DNA of 41,418 nucleotides from an uncultured Bacillota bacterium. GTDB lineage: Bacteria > Bacillota > Clostridia > Peptostreptococcales > Anaerovoracaceae. Numbering within the stretch: the first letter of the stretch is position 1; each line of letters opens with the position of its first letter. Shown here in pieces: positions 9,003 to 17,241 of this stretch. Under the pieces are notes generated by a model. That model searched no databases. It saw only the letters and a list, made by a program, of their open reading frames with translations, and had not been told where the DNA came from. Made by a program: the position numbers and the translations under genes. Where the stretch lies: NCBI GenBank assembly GCA_949295785.1, contig CASFMJ010000091.1, positions 1 through 41,418 of the forward strand, read 5' to 3'.

Positions 9003-9112
9003 GTATTTTTATATTCCGGGAGTGTTTTTTGTGATTTTTAGCTGATTTTTTTTATTTTTTGCGTTTTGAATGCAAAAAAACTGCTGAAGTTCAAATGCAG
9101 ATATAAAAATAC
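9003..9112. repeat. Nested inverted repeats in the AT-rich spacer between the CYTH gene and tig
   Basis: The spacer 8913-9260 has no convincing gene. Apart from the tig promoter and the CYTH terminator it holds a perfect 12-bp inverted repeat (GTATTTTTATAT at 9003-9014, complement at 9101-9112). Inside it lie TTTTTTGC/GCAAAAAA arms at 9055-9062 and 9072-9079, and a CTGCTGAA/TTCA..GCAG hairpin at 9081-9100. The arms are mostly A and T, so chance is a real alternative. Confidence 0.4.
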
Positions 9113-9193
9113 AAAAATATATCATAAGTTTTCTTCAAAATATAGGCACTTTTTAAAAAAACAAATCGGACTGTTTGTAAATTCAAACACAAT

Positions 9194-9235
9194 ATAAAAG
9201 CTTCCATACATAAGTGTTCTGCCTATGCATGGAAG
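9194..9235 (-). terminator. Terminator after the CYTH gene
   Basis: A 12-bp stem (CTTCCATGCATA with TATGTATGGAAG, one G-U pair) and an 11-base loop are followed on the minus strand by CTTTTATATT. It lies about 25 bp past the CYTH stop and insulates it from tig. Confidence 0.7.
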
Positions 9236-9260
9236 TCATAAAACATGTGAATATCATCAT

Positions 9261-9890
9261 CTATAATTCACTTATACCCAGAAGTTCCAGTCCTCTCTGA
9301 AATTTACTTTTATTTTCAGGCTTAAGATTGTATTTGGCCGCCAGCTCTCTGCCAAGATCAATCATATCTTGTTTATCTCCTGAAAAAAGTTCAATCTCGA
9401 GTTCATTTACGGGAGCAATGCCTTTTTCTGTAATTATCTCACCTATATCAAGAGATACTACACTGAGACTTTTACCCGTATCTACGCTTATCTGTCTTCT
9501 TGTGCAGTTTATTTCCATTATGGCTTTAAGCTTCTTATCTGCTGCAGCCTCATATATCTGGGGATATATCTCACTGCCCTTAAAAACATCAAGTGTAGGA
9601 TTTATGATAAAATCATCAGATACACATATATTCAGTTCTCCCCTGACATGAAGACCGTTTTCAGCTGCTCCTCCCCATTTGAGAGTTGCCACAGGCCTTT
9701 CGTTCTCCAATCTGACTCTGAATGCCATCTTTTTTCTGCAAAGATCCAGATTCTCAGTATCCATATATGTGGCTTTGAGACAAATCTCCTCATCGCTGCC
9801 GCAATCTTTTATCTCCGCAAGATGTGCGTCTTTTAGTATTCGCTCCTGTGCCAGTTTGTCTTCTACAAGAAATTTCAGTTCTACTTCCAT
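9261..9890 (-). CDS. CYTH-domain protein (triphosphate tunnel metalloenzyme family)
   Basis: A 209-residue CYTH/TTM protein. The ExExK signature is at residues 2-6 (EVELK), followed by paired basic and acidic strands typical of the tunnel: FRVRLE, ATLKW, AIMEINCTRRQ and NELEIELFSG, and a late KSKFQRGLELL. Such enzymes hydrolyse inorganic triphosphate or nucleoside triphosphates, or make cAMP (class IV cyclases); the sequence does not decide which, and a triphosphatase is the commonest finding in bacteria. TTGGAG lies 6 bp before ATG. It is a single-gene unit with its own terminator and a possible promoter. Confidence 0.85.
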   Translation of the reverse strand: MEVELKFLVEDKLAQERILKDAHLAEIKDCGSDEEICLKATYMDTENLDLCRKKMAFRVRLENERPVATLKWGGAAENGLHVRGELNICVSDDFIINPTLDVFKGSEIYPQIYEAAADKKLKAIMEINCTRRQISVDTGKSLSVVSLDIGEIITEKGIAPVNELEIELFSGDKQDMIDLGRELAAKYNLKPENKSKFQRGLELLGISEL

Positions 9891-9926
9891 GTTTTCTCCA
9901 ATTTGCCTAAAAACTTATTATCTTAT

Positions 9927-9955
9927 GTTTTAGCATATATGGAGAAATTAGTCAA
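9927..9955 (-). promoter_or_regulatory. Possible promoter of the CYTH gene
   Basis: TTGACT is followed 17 bp later by TAAAAC on the minus strand, about 35 bp upstream of the start codon. The -35 is good and the -10 is weak. Confidence 0.4.
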
Positions 9956-10021
9956 TATATGTCGTATTGCTTGTTTCTGCATGCTGTGTATTTAATAAAT
10001 CAGAAAATGTGCATAAATGTG

Positions 10022-10636
10022 CTATCTAATCATCTGTTTTGCAGCTTCAATGGCTCCTTTTGCAAATATTTTTTTTGAATATGCTGTATGGGAAATTTCT
10101 ATCACCTCATCTTCCAATGCCAGATATACTTTATGTTGTCCGAACATGGTTCCTAATCTGTGGCTTGAAACACTTTCCGGTGAAATACCCAATACAGAAC
10201 ACAAAGTTTTTGCAGTACCGCTGGGGGCATCCTTTTTATTTTTATGATGGATCTCCTCAACCGCTATATCACATCCTGGCATCATTTTCATAGCATCATG
10301 TGTTATCTTGTTCATAACTTCTATGCCTTTAGAAAAGTTGCTTCTCTTGTCTACAGGGCATATTTTGGAGATAAGCCTTATTATTTCTTCATCATTACTG
10401 TCATGTCCCGTGGTACCTATAACCACAGGTATGTTTCCTCCCATCTCCCTGCAATATTCATATATTCCTTTCAGTGCTTTAGGATGGCTGAAATCTATTA
10501 TGAGATCGGCTTTTTCAGCGGGCCATATATTCTCTGTCGGTTCCACCGTTTCCACCCTGTCAAAAAAATCATCATTTTCAGCACATTCTTTAAGTACTTT
10601 TCCCATTGCGCCTCTACCTACTATAATCAAAAACAA
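10022..10636 (-). CDS. dapB: 4-hydroxy-tetrahydrodipicolinate reductase, short form
   Basis: NAD(P)H-dependent reductase of lysine/diaminopimelate synthesis. The catalytic region is intact: EIHHKNKKDAPSGTA at 128-142 carries the His pair and Lys of the DapB active site, VIGTTG (72-77) and NFSKGIEVM follow the family, and the Rossmann glycines are VGRGAMGKVL. At 204 residues it is about 50-60 shorter than classical DapB; the loss falls between the nucleotide motif and the DFS strand (about residues 15-45). The start is a TTG (10634-10636) 8 bp after a perfect AGGAGG, which itself lies in a hairpin arm. It is the last gene after the flavoprotein and the Cys-rich protein. Confidence 0.88.
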   Translation of the reverse strand: MFLIIVGRGAMGKVLKECAENDDFFDRVETVEPTENIWPAEKADLIIDFSHPKALKGIYEYCREMGGNIPVVIGTTGHDSNDEEIIRLISKICPVDKRSNFSKGIEVMNKITHDAMKMMPGCDIAVEEIHHKNKKDAPSGTAKTLCSVLGISPESVSSHRLGTMFGQHKVYLALEDEVIEISHTAYSKKIFAKGAIEAAKQMIR

Positions 10637-10643
10637 TATAAAA

Positions 10644-10686
10644 GCCTCCTTTCATTGCCTATCTGATCAGCATATGAAATGAAGGC
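10644..10686 (-). promoter_or_regulatory. Hairpin that encloses the dapB ribosome site
   Basis: On the minus strand GCCTTCATTTCAT pairs with ATGAAAGGAGGC (12 bp, one bulged A and one G-U pair). The AGGAGG of dapB (10645-10650) is inside the 3' arm, and TTTTAT follows. The element could terminate transcripts from the upstream gene, mask the ribosome site, or both. Confidence 0.5.
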
Positions 10687-10704
10687 TCTTTTGATTACAT
10701 TTTT

Positions 10705-10965
10705 TTATTTCTTTTTTGCCAGTTCCATTATTTCACCATATTTTGACACGATATAGTCGTATCCTTTGGGTCCGTGCGGTATTAGGCAGTTGGTACAGTC
10801 TTTTATACCGTTTTCCAGATATTTAAAATTACCTCCGCACTTTTCCCCAAGCGCGTATAAAGGGCAGTAGCAGAAAAGGCAGTTGAAATTTTCATCATTT
10901 TTTACCTTATGGCAAGGAAAGTATTCACATTCCCTGTTCTGAAAAAATTTGTAATGTTCACTCAT
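10705..10965 (-). CDS. Cysteine-rich small domain protein
   Basis: An 86-residue protein matching the Cys-rich small domain family (PF04071 type): FFQNRECEYFPCHK, then FNCLFCYCPLY, CGG, and a DCTNCLIPH segment. There are nine cysteines and several histidines, consistent with zinc or an Fe-S cluster. The family's role is unknown. It lies 34 bp downstream of the flavoprotein and 68 bp upstream of dapB on the same strand; whether it works with either is not clear. Confidence 0.8.
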   Translation of the reverse strand: MSEHYKFFQNRECEYFPCHKVKNDENFNCLFCYCPLYALGEKCGGNFKYLENGIKDCTNCLIPHGPKGYDYIVSKYGEIMELAKKK

Positions 10966-10999
10966 ATATCATATCCTCCCTGATTTTTATCACATCATC

Positions 11000-12376
11000 T
11001 TAGTCATATTTCCCGGCAAGTATACGCGCAACATAGACACCGCTGGCAGAAGCCTGTGAAAGAGAGTGAGTCACTCCTGAACCATCTCCCAGAGCGTAAA
11101 GTCCATGTACAGGAGTCTGAAGATTATCATCCACTTCCACTTTCATGTTATAGAATTTAACCTCAACACCGTAAAGCAAAGTGTCTTCGTTAGCGGTACC
11201 GGGTGCAATCTTGTCAAGAGCATATATCATCTCGATTATATCATCCAGCTGTCTTTTGGGTATAACCAGACTGAGATCTCCCGGAGTCGCTTTGAGAGTA
11301 GGTCTTGTAAAACACTTTTCCATACGTCTTTCACTGCTTCTTCTGCCTTTGACCAGATCACCGAATCTCTGGAGCAGGACTCCCCCACCCAGCATATTGG
11401 AAAGTCTTGCTATTGACTCACCATATTCATTACTGTCCTCAAAAGGTTCAGTGAATGTATTGGAAACAAGAAGGGCAAAATTGGTATTTTCCGTCCTGAG
11501 AGCCGGATCCGCATAGCTGTGGCCGTTTACAGTGACTATTCCGTTGGTGTTTTCTGCAACTACTTCTCCATATGGATTCATACAGAATGTCCTGACAAGG
11601 TCATTGTATTTATCCGTCTGATATACAAATTTGCTTTCGTATACTTCATCTGTTATATGCTTAAATATCTCAGCCGGAAGTTCCACTCTTACTCCGATGT
11701 CAACTCTGTTTTTTTTCTGCTTTATTCCAAGATCATCGCATACAGAACTTATCCATTTAGATCCGGAACGGCCTGCTGCCAGCACCAGATCACGGCACGC
11801 AAACTGTTCTCCCTTTGATGTGGTCACTGTAAATCCGTCCTCAGTGCGTTCAACCTTCGTAAGCGTGGTATAGAACAATGTATCGATACTTCCGGAAATA
11901 TAATCGTATATTCTGCCAAGAATCTCAACATTCCTGTCTGTACCCAGATGTCTCACCTTAGCCCCCAGAAGATGAAGGTCATAATGAAGAGCTTTGGTCT
12001 TCAGGTCGGGATCAGTATCATACAGTTTGGCTTCAGAGCCTCCCATATTGCACAGCACCCTGTCAACATATTCCATCAGCTCCATTGCCTTTTCTCTGCC
12101 CACATATTTATGGAGATCTCCTCCAAACTCTGTAGTTATATTATATTTACCGTCGGAAAGAGTTCCGGCACCTCCGTATCCGTTCATTATGTGGCACGGA
12201 GTGCATTTTATGCATGTGGGTGTTATACCGCGTTTTATGGGACAATTACGTTTTTCAAGGGGAGCTCCTTTATCTATCATAAGAACTTTAGCCTTACACC
12301 CTATCTTTGTAAGTTCGTAGGACATGAATACTCCTCCTGCCCCGGCGCCGGCTATTATTATATCATATTTTTTCAT
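11000..12376 (-). CDS. FAD-dependent oxidoreductase (COG2509-like)
   Basis: A 458-residue flavoprotein. The N-terminal dinucleotide fold is IIIAGAGAGGVFMSYEL (about 6-22), a second FAD motif is LVLAAGRSGSKW, and the C-terminal GLYALGDGSGVTHSLSQASASG closes the FAD site. A cysteine group at C45, C55, C58 and C61 (CPIKRG then CIKCTPC) sits before GYGGAG, a feature of COG2509 proteins that may bind metal or be redox-active. The substrate is unknown. I chose the ATG at 12374-12376 because GGAAGAAGG precedes it by 5 bp; a start seven codons earlier has no ribosome site. Confidence 0.85.
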   Translation of the reverse strand: MKKYDIIIAGAGAGGVFMSYELTKIGCKAKVLMIDKGAPLEKRNCPIKRGITPTCIKCTPCHIMNGYGGAGTLSDGKYNITTEFGGDLHKYVGREKAMELMEYVDRVLCNMGGSEAKLYDTDPDLKTKALHYDLHLLGAKVRHLGTDRNVEILGRIYDYISGSIDTLFYTTLTKVERTEDGFTVTTSKGEQFACRDLVLAAGRSGSKWISSVCDDLGIKQKKNRVDIGVRVELPAEIFKHITDEVYESKFVYQTDKYNDLVRTFCMNPYGEVVAENTNGIVTVNGHSYADPALRTENTNFALLVSNTFTEPFEDSNEYGESIARLSNMLGGGVLLQRFGDLVKGRRSSERRMEKCFTRPTLKATPGDLSLVIPKRQLDDIIEMIYALDKIAPGTANEDTLLYGVEVKFYNMKVEVDDNLQTPVHGLYALGDGSGVTHSLSQASASGVYVARILAGKYD

Positions 12377-12424
12377 ACATACCTTCTTCCTGTACATATA
12401 CGCAGATTCTGAAACTGCACAGAC

Positions 12425-12448
12425 AAAAACCCCGCATGGAGCGGGGTC
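12425..12448 (-). terminator. Terminator after the DUF1292 gene
   Basis: The stem ACCCCGC/GCGGGGT with a five-base loop is followed by TTTTT on the minus strand, 10 bp past the DUF1292 stop. It ends the serC-to-DUF1292 unit just before the flavoprotein gene. Confidence 0.85.
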
Positions 12449-12457
12449 TTCATGATA

Positions 12458-12730
12458 TCATGCTTCCATTATCTTATCGAATTCGGCAACCACTTTTTCA
12501 AATTCCTCGTCGTCTTCTATGTCGACCAGCTCAAATTCATCATCTCCGACTTCCCTGTATCCGTATATATACACATCGTCGGTATCATCATCCGGTATCA
12601 GCGCGATGTATTCTTTATTGCCGTAATCGAACACGCCCATGATCTCACATTCAACTTCCACTCCATCATCAAACTCAAGAGTTATGAAATCAGCTTCTTC
12701 GATTTCAGGTTTCTTTTTCTCATCTGTCAT
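12458..12730 (-). CDS. DUF1292 (YrzB-like) acidic small protein
   Basis: A 90-residue, very acidic protein with the DUF1292 core (ITLEFDDGVEVECEIMGVFDYGNKEYIALIP) and a repeated Asp/Glu tail. The family is widespread in Firmicutes, often next to the alaS-yrrK-yrzB genes, and its function is unknown. Here it follows uvrC by 64 bp and precedes a terminator. Confidence 0.85.
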   Translation of the reverse strand: MTDEKKKPEIEEADFITLEFDDGVEVECEIMGVFDYGNKEYIALIPDDDTDDVYIYGYREVGDDEFELVDIEDDEEFEKVVAEFDKIMEA

Positions 12731-12794
12731 TTTAAATTCCTCCGATAAGTGAATTATATCCTCTGCTTACTATATCACATAACATGTGTTTTAA

Positions 12795-14618
12795 TCAACT
12801 AAAATATTCTTTTATTGCTTTTGCATTAGTATCTGTTATGCCTTTAACTGATGTCAGCTCCTCTATGGAAGCTTTTCTGACTTCTTCTATTGATCCGAAA
12901 TGTGATAACAGAGCATTGCGTTTTATTTTTCCTATTCCCTGCACGTTATCAAGCACAGACCCTATGGAATTTCTGGTATGAAGGTTTCTGTGATATTCTA
13001 TGGCAAACCTGTGCACTTCTTCCTGAATCCTTCCGCAATATCTGAAAAGTTCAGGGTCTGCCGACAGTTCTATCTCCTGACCTTTTTCATTTACCAAAGC
13101 TCTGGTACGATGACTCTCATCTTTTGCCATACCCAGTACAGGTATCTGTATATCCATCGCTGCAAGTACTTTTTTTGCAGAAGTTACCTGTCCCAGTCCC
13201 CCATCCATCAGAATAAGATCAGGTAACGTCACAAACCCCGGATCACCCGCCTTGGCGCGTCTTAATCTCCTGTATAGCATTTCCTGAAGGCTGGCATAAT
13301 CATTAGGGCCGTCCACAGTTTTGATTTTGAACCTTCTGTATGCTTTCTTCACGGGCTTCATATTTTCGAAGACTACCATTGCTCCTACTGTATCAACGCC
13401 ATTTGTGTTGGATATATCATAAGATTCTATTCTGTATTTTTCCTTTTTTATTCCTATAATGGCAGAAATCTTCCTTAAAAAAATATTTTCTCTTTCTTCA
13501 GCATTTTTTACTCTGTCATCGATATTTTTTCTCATCTCCTCTGCATCCTTCAAAGCCATATCCAGCAAAGCTTTTTTAGGTCCTCTCTTTGGAACGTAAA
13601 TATGAACTTTTCTGCCTTCTTTCAGGCCTTTAAGATATTCTTCAATGAGATCAGCCTCCGCAAGAGGCCTTGCAAGTATCAGCTCAGGAGGTATATTTGC
13701 CCACTGACTGTAATACTGCTTGATAAACTGCCCCACAATACTTTCATAATCATCTTCACCTTCTGCTTTCATGGGAAATGTCTCACGACCGCTTAATTTT
13801 CCCTCACGTACAGGAAACACAGCTACAGATGTATTTTTTCCGCTGCCCACCGGTATTATCACATCCAGGTCATTACCGCTGGTCATAGTCACACGCTGAG
13901 TTTCATTCAATGTTTTTACCGAATTTATATAATCTCTGTATAATGCTGCCTCTTCGAATGCCATCTGTGATGAGTATTCAGTCATTTTTTCGGTTAGATA
14001 GTCCAGAATTTTCTTCTGCTTTCCTCCAAGAAAATCAAGGACACTCTGAATGTTGTCCATATATTCATCTCTGTCCGCCTCTCCGATACATACACCACGG
14101 CAGTCATTTATATGATAATTGAGGCAGGGCCTTTGACCTTTTGGAAATTTAACAGCGCTGCATCTTTTGAGCCGATATATCTTATTCAATATGTCAATTA
14201 TATCGTTGACAGCGCCTGCATCACTATATGATCCAAAATATCTGCTTCCGTCTTTTTTTATTGCACGGCATTTAACAATGCGAGGAAACTCCTCCTGCAT
14301 GGTTACTTTTATATACGGATATGTTTTGTCATCTCTTAGCAATACATTGTATCTGGGAGCATATTTTTTTATAAGATTGCATTCTAAGATAAGTGCTTCC
14401 ATTTCAGTCTGACACGTAATATATTCAAACTCAGCTATATGGCTGACCATAGCCTTCACTTTTGAGTCCTGTCTGGCAGAGTTTTGGAAATATTGCCTTA
14501 CTCTGTTTCGCAATGACACGGCTTTTCCAACATAGATAACTTGCCCGGATTTATCTTTATGCATATAAACTCCCGGTGAATCCGGGAGTTTTTTTAAATT
14601 TTCCTTGATATCAAACAT
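12795..14618 (-). CDS. uvrC: Excinuclease ABC subunit C
   Basis: Nuclease that makes both incisions in nucleotide excision repair. Domains in order: GIY-YIG nuclease (PGVY at 15-18 and IYVGKA near 28-33), UVR motif (about 200-235), the RNase H-like endonuclease (ESYDISNTNG and LILMDGGLGQ), and a C-terminal helix-hairpin-helix pair (VQGIGKIKRNALL and VKGITDTNAKAI). At 607 residues it is complete. The ATG directly follows the carboxypeptidase stop (TAA ATG), so it is co-transcribed with it. A strong hairpin lies at codons 9-17. Confidence 0.97.
   Translation of the reverse strand: MFDIKENLKKLPDSPGVYMHKDKSGQVIYVGKAVSLRNRVRQYFQNSARQDSKVKAMVSHIAEFEYITCQTEMEALILECNLIKKYAPRYNVLLRDDKTYPYIKVTMQEEFPRIVKCRAIKKDGSRYFGSYSDAGAVNDIIDILNKIYRLKRCSAVKFPKGQRPCLNYHINDCRGVCIGEADRDEYMDNIQSVLDFLGGKQKKILDYLTEKMTEYSSQMAFEEAALYRDYINSVKTLNETQRVTMTSGNDLDVIIPVGSGKNTSVAVFPVREGKLSGRETFPMKAEGEDDYESIVGQFIKQYYSQWANIPPELILARPLAEADLIEEYLKGLKEGRKVHIYVPKRGPKKALLDMALKDAEEMRKNIDDRVKNAEERENIFLRKISAIIGIKKEKYRIESYDISNTNGVDTVGAMVVFENMKPVKKAYRRFKIKTVDGPNDYASLQEMLYRRLRRAKAGDPGFVTLPDLILMDGGLGQVTSAKKVLAAMDIQIPVLGMAKDESHRTRALVNEKGQEIELSADPELFRYCGRIQEEVHRFAIEYHRNLHTRNSIGSVLDNVQGIGKIKRNALLSHFGSIEEVRKASIEELTSVKGITDTNAKAIKEYFS
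14567..14595 (+). terminator. Terminator-like hairpin antisense to the 5' end of uvrC
   Basis: On the plus strand a perfect 10-bp stem (AAACTCCCGG with CCGGGAGTTT) with a TGAAT loop runs into seven T, the form of an intrinsic terminator. It lies inside uvrC codons 9-17, which encode the conserved PxSPGVY motif. No plus-strand gene ends here, so it may be a coding coincidence or may limit antisense transcription. Confidence 0.45.
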
Positions 14619-15977
14619 TTAGAAATTCCAGTTTCTCCTTTTGAGTTCTTCTTCTCTTTCCAGCTGCATACGCGCTTCTTTTTCCAGTCTGGCTTTTCTT
14701 GCTTTTTCTCTCTTTCGTCTATTATGGCTTCTCATTATGATCACTGTAATTATCAGTCCCATAACAATAAGCAGCATCAATCCCATAATAACGGTCTGGA
14801 AGTTAGATATCCCGTACTGTGACAGAAACCATCCCGGTTTGACGCTTTCTGCCGCCACAAGGTCAACTGTTGAATAAAGATCATCTGCAATATAAATCTC
14901 AACCTCACCGACTTTATCTCCCTTTTCTACAGGAGCAGAAAGATTATCGGTATAGACACATTTTGTTGTTACAAGAGAAGCTGATGCCCCCTCAGGAAGA
15001 TTGACGACACCATCTTTTGCAGCCACGGCTTTAACTTTATTTAAAGCGCCACCCTTAACCTTAGCTGTACCGAACTGTTCTCCTTTTTCAAAAGCGGTGT
15101 ATCTTGATATATTGGCTCTTGCAAAGTCCATAAGAGCTTTCATATCATCAAAGCGACAATCCATATCTGTCCCCATGACTACCGAATACACTTCAAGGCC
15201 ATCACAGTCAAGTCCTGTTACCATAGTGCAGTATTCTTTACTTAAACTTCCGGTCTTTCCTCCAAAAACACCATCATATTTTTCGATTGACATGAGCTGA
15301 CCGTCAACTTTTCGTTCACCGCCATCAAGAAACAAATTAAAACTTTTCAGTTCCCGTTCCTGATACATATTTGTGGCAGGTATAGTATGGGAAGTGGTGC
15401 CGGATATTTTTCTTACAATATCATTGTTTAATGCTTCTTCTGATATCATGGCCAGTTCTCTTGCAGTGGAAAGATGTCCTTCTGCCGGCAGTCCGCTGGG
15501 AGTTACAAAATTTGTAGATTTGCAGCCTATAGCAGCCGCCCTCTCATTCATCATCACCGCAAAATCTTCTATTGATCCCGCAACCGCTATGGCAAGAGCA
15601 TTGGCCGCATCATTGGCTGATGTAAGGAGGGCTGCATACATTAATTCCTCAACTCTTATCTTTTCTCCAATCTGAAGATACATTTTTGTAGGAATAACAT
15701 CCGTTGCCTCGGCTGTAATGGTTATTTCCTGATCCATGTCAAGGTTTTCTGCAGCAAGAAGACACGTCATTAGTTTGGTGATGCTTGCCGGCTCCATCTG
15801 CTTATCCGGATTCTTGCTCCAGATGATTTCTCCGGTACCACCTACATATATTATAGCTGTCTCTGCAGATATGTCAGGTCCTGCTGTATTTTCTGATACA
15901 GCAAATGTATACTGTGCCGCAAGCACATTAAATGACAAGATTAAAGCAATGACCGATGAGATTATTCTTTTTTTCAT
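14619..15977 (-). CDS. D-alanyl-D-alanine carboxypeptidase (DacF/PBP5-like)
   Basis: Serine DD-peptidase that trims peptidoglycan stem peptides at the outer face of the membrane. A signal peptide covers about residues 1-26. Active-site motifs are SITK (S65-K68), SAN (120-122) and KTG (241-243). The C-terminal domain is followed by a hydrophobic anchor at about 393-415 and an unusual ~40-residue, strongly basic cytoplasmic tail rich in Arg, Lys and Glu. Standard PBP5-like enzymes end in an amphipathic helix; a true transmembrane anchor with a charged tail is less common. It sits between apgM and uvrC in one operon. Confidence 0.92.
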   Translation of the reverse strand: MKKRIISSVIALILSFNVLAAQYTFAVSENTAGPDISAETAIIYVGGTGEIIWSKNPDKQMEPASITKLMTCLLAAENLDMDQEITITAEATDVIPTKMYLQIGEKIRVEELMYAALLTSANDAANALAIAVAGSIEDFAVMMNERAAAIGCKSTNFVTPSGLPAEGHLSTARELAMISEEALNNDIVRKISGTTSHTIPATNMYQERELKSFNLFLDGGERKVDGQLMSIEKYDGVFGGKTGSLSKEYCTMVTGLDCDGLEVYSVVMGTDMDCRFDDMKALMDFARANISRYTAFEKGEQFGTAKVKGGALNKVKAVAAKDGVVNLPEGASASLVTTKCVYTDNLSAPVEKGDKVGEVEIYIADDLYSTVDLVAAESVKPGWFLSQYGISNFQTVIMGLMLLIVMGLIITVIIMRSHNRRKREKARKARLEKEARMQLEREEELKRRNWNF

Positions 15978-15999
15978 TTTTATTTACCGATTCACTTGT

Positions 16000-17220
16000 T
16001 TACTTACCGAAAAAATGATCTGTCATCTCATGACCGTCTTCAAAATGAATTCCGGAAGCATATGCAGATTTTTCGTTGAATTTTCGGTCAGGATCATAGT
16101 TTTTTTCATCGCCGCTGTCATATATCATATAGCAGACCGGATCGGAACTGTGTGTACGAATTGAAAGCGGAGTCCTGTGGTCCGGAACCACAAGCACACG
16201 GAATCTTTCACCGGATTCTTTCAGATACTCGATAACCGGTTTTACAGCCCTCTGATCTATATAGCCGGCACATCTTATCTTTCCTTCAAGATCTCCCTGA
16301 TGAGAACATTCATCAGTACCTTCCATGTGAAGATAAACAAAGTTCTTCCCACGCTTGTATGCGTCTACAGCCGCCTGAGCTTTACCTTCAAAATTAGTGT
16401 TTATATTACCTGTGGCTCCTTCTACTTCTATTACCTCAAGGCCTGCAAAGATACCTATGCCTTTGATAAGATCCACAGCGGATATGACGCTGCCTTCAAC
16501 ACCATATTTTTTATTGAAATCCGGCAGATTCGGCTTCGTTCCCTGGCCCCATATCCAAATACTGTTTGCCCTGTTGAGACCCCTTTCAGCCCGCGCCTTA
16601 TTAACAGGATGATCATTTAGAAGCTCATAACTTTTTTTCATCATATCAATAAAGAACCTGCTGTCTCTTCCCTTAGGCAGATAATCTCCCGCACGCCTGT
16701 CAAGTACGTCATGTGGTGGAGTAAAACTGCATTCCACATCCCCGTTGTTGATAATCATGCAGTGGCGATACTGTGTTCCTGTGTAAAAATGTATATTTTC
16801 TTTTGAAAATTCATTCTTAATACATTCAAGAAGCTGGTCTGCCTCCTCTGTGGTTATATCACCGGCTGAATGGTCCCTTATGAGATAATCATCATAATTG
16901 CCTGATTCAACCGGCTCGAGGGTTATGAGATTAACACGGAAAGATATATCAGTATCTTTCATATCAATGCCGATGGAAGCTGCTTCGAGTGATGATCTTC
17001 CTGTCAGATATACTCTGGGGTCATATCCCATTACGGACAGATTGGCAGAATCACTTCCGGGGCTTATGCCTTCCGGCACTGTGCGGCAGGTTCCCACTTC
17101 ACCTCTGGCTGCAAGTCCGTTGATACAAGGAATATCTGCCACCTCAAGAGGCGTTTTGCCATTCAGTTCTTTTATCGGATTATCTCCTGCGCCGTCAGGC
17201 ACAACTATCAAATATTTCAT
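16000..17220 (-). CDS. apgM: Archaeal-type cofactor-independent phosphoglycerate mutase / possible homoserine kinase
   Basis: Alkaline-phosphatase-fold enzyme of the aPGM family, 406 residues. Metal and phosphoserine motifs are visible: PDGAGD (8-13), SPGSDSANLSVMGYDP (about 53-68), HMEGTDECSHQGD and VVPDHRTPLSIRTHSSDP. Members either interconvert 3- and 2-phosphoglycerate or have been proposed as homoserine kinases where the usual ThrB is absent. Placement 21 bp after serC, opposite serA, fits supply of 3-phosphoglycerate to serine synthesis, but the kinase role cannot be excluded. Start ATG lies just after serC with a plausible ribosome site (GGGAG). Confidence 0.88.
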   Translation of the reverse strand: MKYLIVVPDGAGDNPIKELNGKTPLEVADIPCINGLAARGEVGTCRTVPEGISPGSDSANLSVMGYDPRVYLTGRSSLEAASIGIDMKDTDISFRVNLITLEPVESGNYDDYLIRDHSAGDITTEEADQLLECIKNEFSKENIHFYTGTQYRHCMIINNGDVECSFTPPHDVLDRRAGDYLPKGRDSRFFIDMMKKSYELLNDHPVNKARAERGLNRANSIWIWGQGTKPNLPDFNKKYGVEGSVISAVDLIKGIGIFAGLEVIEVEGATGNINTNFEGKAQAAVDAYKRGKNFVYLHMEGTDECSHQGDLEGKIRCAGYIDQRAVKPVIEYLKESGERFRVLVVPDHRTPLSIRTHSSDPVCYMIYDSGDEKNYDPDRKFNEKSAYASGIHFEDGHEMTDHFFGK

Positions 17221-17241
17221 AAAATGTTTTCTCCCGTATGA

